Positions 61,225-64,000 of a DNA stretch of 64,000 bases are shown piece by piece. Within the stretch, counting starts at the first letter, position 1, and every line of letters starts with the position of its first letter. The notes beneath the pieces are model-generated. The model made no database searches, was not told where the DNA came from, and saw only the letters and a program-made list of their open reading frames with translations. The stretch is from Acetobacteraceae bacterium (GTDB lineage Bacteria; Pseudomonadota; Alphaproteobacteria; Acetobacterales; Acetobacteraceae), in contig JANXMB010000170.1 in the NCBI GenBank assembly GCA_025354865.1, positions 1 to 64,000 of the forward strand, read 5' to 3'. The position numbers were made by a program, and so were the translations under genes.

Positions 61225-61573
61225 AGGAACAAACCCCGGTTGCGCCCATTTATGTCGCTCTATGCGCTTGAGTTCAACCGGGCGGTCGCGAATGTCACGG
61301 TCTCGTCATCTTGACCGAGGGGGCGGCGCGGGGTTGAGTCGCTGCAACAAGGAAACAGCGCCATGCAAACACAGATTTATGTCGGCACGTCCGCTCGGAC
61401 CGGCGGAGTGGGCAGCGGGGTTCGCGGACGATACTCATGGGCACGGACTGACGGTGCATCCCGCCGACAAGCCCACTGCGTCGCGCGCCGAGGCCAAACC
61501 TTCAGCACGCTGCCCGACGGGGCAGGATCCGCAGTCGCGATCGCCTGCGGTTGATCTAACAGGAGTAACAAAT
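61225..61573. other. Intergenic region of about 350 bp
   Basis: This gap separates the divergent metallophosphoesterase and CMD-protein genes. It should hold both promoters. A 63-codon ORF at 61363-61554 and an in-frame extension of the CMD ORF were considered, but neither has a convincing ribosome-binding site or homology. AGGAG for the CMD gene is at 61561-61565. I see no RNA gene. Confidence 0.6.
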
Positions 61574-62119
61574 ATGGCCCGCCTCCCGCTTATTGCGTCC
61601 AAAGCCCAAGTGCCGGAAAAGCACCATGGCATTGTCGATGGCATCCTCGGCAGCCGAGGATCGTTGCAAGGCCCGTTCTCGGTTTTTCTGCATAGTCCGG
61701 AGATTTCGGAACGGGTCGCGCATCTCGGTGCCCTCGTCCGCTTCGAAGGCACCCTCGATTTCCGCGTACGCGTTCTCGCGGCACTCACCGTTGCTCGTGA
61801 ATTCGAGGCGATGTACGTCTGGGGTGCGCAAACCGGCAGTGCAAGACGGCAGAATGTGCCGGAAACCACGATCGTTGCGATCAAGGAAAACCGCTCCGAC
61901 GGTATCCCGGCCGAGGACCTGCAAATCGTCGATTTCACCCGCCAATTGCTCCGCAAACATCGGCTGGACGATGCCACCGCCAGCGCCATGCTCGGTCGTT
62001 TCGGTAACGACCAATTCATCCAATTGACCGGCGCGATCGGCTATTACAGCATGCTGTGCATGACCGTGAACGCCTGCGAACTGGAGCCTGGGCCGGGCGC
62101 CGAGGCGTTGAAGGTTTAA
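61574..62119 (+). CDS. Carboxymuconolactone decarboxylase (CMD)/AhpD-like protein
   Basis: ATG 61574 with AGGAG upstream gives 181 residues, a typical size. The track extension is not needed. Blocks ISERVAHLGALVRFEGTL, ALTVAREFEAMYVWGAQ, TTIVAIKENRSDGIPAEDLQIVDFTRQLLRKHR and IQLTGAIGYYSMLCMTVNA fit the CMD family. The CxxC of AhpD-type peroxidases is absent, so a decarboxylase or lactone-related role, or unknown catalysis, is more likely than peroxidase function. Confidence 0.87.
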   Translation: MARLPLIASKAQVPEKHHGIVDGILGSRGSLQGPFSVFLHSPEISERVAHLGALVRFEGTLDFRVRVLAALTVAREFEAMYVWGAQTGSARRQNVPETTIVAIKENRSDGIPAEDLQIVDFTRQLLRKHRLDDATASAMLGRFGNDQFIQLTGAIGYYSMLCMTVNACELEPGPGAEALKV

Positions 62120-62174
62120 CCTGCCATCGAACCGGGGCGCGGGTTGGAGAATGCCGACCCACGCCCGTTGGAGA

Positions 62175-62435
62175 TCAGGCCGTCGTTTCGGGCGTGAAAC
62201 CGGCCTGTTCCAGGAATTTGCGCAACGTCGCGACGTCGTCTTTCGGCAGGGAATGACGGACGTCGTGGAAGCCGTGCGTGTGGCCGCCGAGCTTGACGAT
62301 GACATGGCCGTTGCCGCCGTGGGTGACTTCGCCGCCCAGTTTCTCGATAAGCGCGAAGGCCTGGCGCGGATCGATATTGGAGCCGATGGGGTGGGCGAAA
62401 ATGGCTTCGATTATGCCGTGCTGCTTGTGCTTCAT
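62175..62435 (-). CDS. HicA-like dsRBD-fold small protein
   Basis: The 86-residue protein has the layout of HicA-family proteins: an N-terminal helix (IDPRQAFALIEKLGG), a strand pair with EVTHGGNGHVIVKLGGHTHGF containing candidate catalytic His residues, and a C-terminal helix (KDDVATLRKFLEQAGF). HicA toxins are ribosome-independent mRNA interferases. No hicB antitoxin gene is next to it, so it may be a solitary or non-toxic relative. Confidence 0.65.
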   Translation of the reverse strand: MKHKQHGIIEAIFAHPIGSNIDPRQAFALIEKLGGEVTHGGNGHVIVKLGGHTHGFHDVRHSLPKDDVATLRKFLEQAGFTPETTA

Positions 62436-62525
62436 GTCGATCTTTCTACGTCGTTTGGTCGGCGCGATTGCATACCGCTTTGCCGACGCGCGCGATGATC
62501 CAGATCAACAATCCCGCGAAACTGT

Positions 62526-63608
62526 TTACGGCCGCCCCAATGCTTCCTCGTCGCAATGGGTTGCGATCACGCGGGACGCTTCCGCCAACAAACGCGCGTC
62601 GGCGCCAGCATCGCCGGGCGTCGTCGCGGCGGCAGACCCTGTGGCGCCGGTATAATCGGTATAATGCCGGAGAAAGAGCCGCATGACATGCTCGACACCG
62701 GCTTCCGTCACCGACCGCAAGTCGTCGGCGAAATAAGCGCCATGCGTATAAAGTCCAGTGATAATCTCGTACGACGGGAAATACGTCGCGTCCGGCACGG
62801 TCGCGACGACTTCCTCGCACGCCACGCGCAGGCAGGATTTGGAATAGGTGGTGGCGACCAGCACATGCCGGTCGTCGGCCGTTGCGACCAGCGGCACTGG
62901 CGAAACGGTCAGGACGATTTTGCAATTCTTGTTTCGTTCGCGGATAAACTGCAACGCCTCCTGCAAATCGGCGACGACTTCGTGCAGGCGGAAATTGACG
63001 AATGCGTGCAGGTCCGGATCGAATGTGCCGCCCGATACGCCGGGGCAGACCGGAAACACTGCGCCATCGCGCCGATCCACCCAGGCTTCGGTCAAGCCGA
63101 GAGTGAAGACGAAGACATCGAGTTCTTCGACCATGCGGCGGATGGCGGCGAAATGCGCCTGACGATCGGCGCGATATTCCGCCCCGTTTTCGAAGCCGCC
63201 GGGTTGGATTTGCGGTCGGAACGGATCGATCCAGGTTCCGTCTGCCTCGATCCATTCGGATTGGGCGGGGATGAACAAACCGTAGGCACGGTGTAGGAGT
63301 TGCAGCAATTGACGGGTGGTATAAACGTTGCCAAACCGAGCGGTGAAGGTGCCGTAATTGTAGTCGGCGGCCATGGCCGGATCGAACATGGAATGGGCGC
63401 GTTCGGTGACCAGATAGGAAAACCCGGCGGCCGCGATATGGCGTGCCAGATGTTGCGCGAAACAACTGCCGGCCGTCGCCACCTTATCGGTCGGGGCGAC
63501 CTTGAACTTCCCGGCAAGCACCGGATCGACGTCTGCCATGGCCGGCGTCGCAACCGCCTGCCTCCAGAAGCTCGAAGCAGGCGCCGTCTTGTAGGGATGG
63601 TTTGCCAT
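62526..63608 (-). CDS. GSCFA-domain protein
   Basis: The 360-residue protein has the family-naming motif VATAGSCFAQHLARHI near residue 46, TAAFNYGTFTA-like YNYGTFTARFGNVYT, FVFTLGLTEAWVDRRDG, IVLTVSPVPLVAT and YFPSYEIITG. GSCFA proteins resemble SGNH-fold hydrolases and are found with polysaccharide genes. The active-site Ser would be in GSCFA. The gene lies 13 bp after an SGNH-like gene cut by the window edge, so they form an operon. Confidence 0.87.
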   Translation of the reverse strand: MANHPYKTAPASSFWRQAVATPAMADVDPVLAGKFKVAPTDKVATAGSCFAQHLARHIAAAGFSYLVTERAHSMFDPAMAADYNYGTFTARFGNVYTTRQLLQLLHRAYGLFIPAQSEWIEADGTWIDPFRPQIQPGGFENGAEYRADRQAHFAAIRRMVEELDVFVFTLGLTEAWVDRRDGAVFPVCPGVSGGTFDPDLHAFVNFRLHEVVADLQEALQFIRERNKNCKIVLTVSPVPLVATADDRHVLVATTYSKSCLRVACEEVVATVPDATYFPSYEIITGLYTHGAYFADDLRSVTEAGVEHVMRLFLRHYTDYTGATGSAAATTPGDAGADARLLAEASRVIATHCDEEALGRP

Positions 63609-63621
63609 GGCGCGATATCCG

Positions 63622-64000
63622 TTAGGATTTAAGGCAGAGTGCGGTGAGTTGCGTCAGGATCGCGGCGCCATAGTCGTTGTTGGCATGCACCGAATCGCCG
63701 GAGCAAAGTTCCGGTAGCAGCATGCCGTCCGCGTCGCGCGTATTCGGCGGCACATCGACGACTTCGACACCGAGTTCCCGACAATGCTCTCGCGTCGCAT
63801 CGGCGTAGAGATGCCAGAGCTTCAGGCGCAAGATACGATTGCAGATCGGCTTGCCGCGCACCCCGTCGTTAGGATCGACTCCGAACACGTTCTCCCGAAT
63901 TACTTTTTCGGTAAAGTCCACCGGCGGCGGCGGCAGCACTTCGAATATTTTCGCATCCGTAAAGCGGCGCAGGAACGCGATATAGGGTGGCAGGCCTTTC
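63622..64000 (-). CDS. SGNH/GDSL hydrolase-like protein, C-terminal part, cut by window edge
   Basis: The track gives a 105-residue ORF from 63939, but the frame stays open to the window edge (KGLPPYIAFLRRF upstream), so the true start is outside. The C-terminal GDSVHANNDYGAAIL carries the Asp-x-x-His of SGNH/GDSL catalytic triads. The start of the domain is not visible. It precedes the GSCFA gene by 13 bp. The pair probably acts on an envelope glycan or ester. Confidence 0.72.
   Translation of the reverse strand, partial: KGLPPYIAFLRRFTDAKIFEVLPPPPVDFTEKVIRENVFGVDPNDGVRGKPICNRILRLKLWHLYADATREHCRELGVEVVDVPPNTRDADGMLLPELCSGDSVHANNDYGAAILTQLTALCLKS

Noticed and set aside
61363-61554. 63-aa ORF in the gap before the CMD gene
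   Set aside because: No ribosome-binding site or recognisable sequence; probably chance open frame.

Overview
The window is a GC-rich chromosomal segment from an alphaproteobacterium. An imp-type type VI secretion operon, an alphaproteobacterial DUF1489 gene, Hint-domain propeller proteins and rhizobial-RIME-like intergenic palindromes all point to the Rhodospirillales, plausibly the Acetobacteraceae. That placement is inference, because no rRNA is present. I saw no tRNA, phage, insertion sequence or CRISPR array.

Region 1 (1-15.7 kb) is part of a type VI secretion system (T6SS). clpV runs leftward off the window edge. Divergent from it is tssA-tssB-tssC-impD(tssC paralogue)-tagJ-tssE-tssF-tssG, the order of the rhizobial imp locus. 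The last structural gene overlaps a methyltransferase gene whose domain layout resembles protein-lysine methyltransferases. An OmpA-like protein, a membrane-anchored HExxH protein and a convergent PpkA-like Ser/Thr kinase follow. TssJ, K, L, M, Hcp, VgrG, Fha and PppA are not in view.

Region 2 (15.8-34.4 kb) is mixed. It holds an enoyl-CoA hydratase/CoA-transferase pair, a DUF1194 protein, a two-gene FRG-domain cassette, parE, an envelope-lipid cluster (LpxH-like, glycosyltransferase, phospholipid methyltransferase-like, lipid kinase), an orphan TRAP binding protein next to a chemoreceptor, carbonic anhydrase, an OprB porin, a peroxiredoxin and an acyl-CoA dehydrogenase pair.

Region 3 (34.4-53.5 kb) holds a Baeyer-Villiger-type monooxygenase, an aminotransferase, a TTC38-like protein, a beta-propeller/Hint protein, argG, a catalase-like lipoprotein, a flavin monooxygenase, purC coupled to an Fe-alcohol dehydrogenase, an RcnB-like protein, two Dpp-type ABC ATPases, a class II aldolase and ftsB. 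It also holds a glutaredoxin-DinB gene in which an in-frame TGA replaces the first Cys of a CxxC motif, a candidate selenoprotein.

Region 4 (53.7-64 kb) holds an ArsR regulator followed by a tightly overlapping MFS-LLM monooxygenase-alpha/beta hydrolase operon, small oxygenase-fold proteins, a secreted metallophosphoesterase, a CMD protein, a HicA-like protein and a GSCFA/SGNH pair cut by the right edge.

Two families of palindromic intergenic repeats run through the window. One is a 56-bp-period, 42-43-bp hairpin (8 copies) whose arms covary and which often sits directly after a stop codon in one fixed orientation. The other is a 118-bp double palindrome (3 nearly identical copies). Many long entries in the ORF track are antisense shadows or run-through extensions. 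Starts were reset using overlaps (ATGA), Shine-Dalgarno sites and family N-termini.
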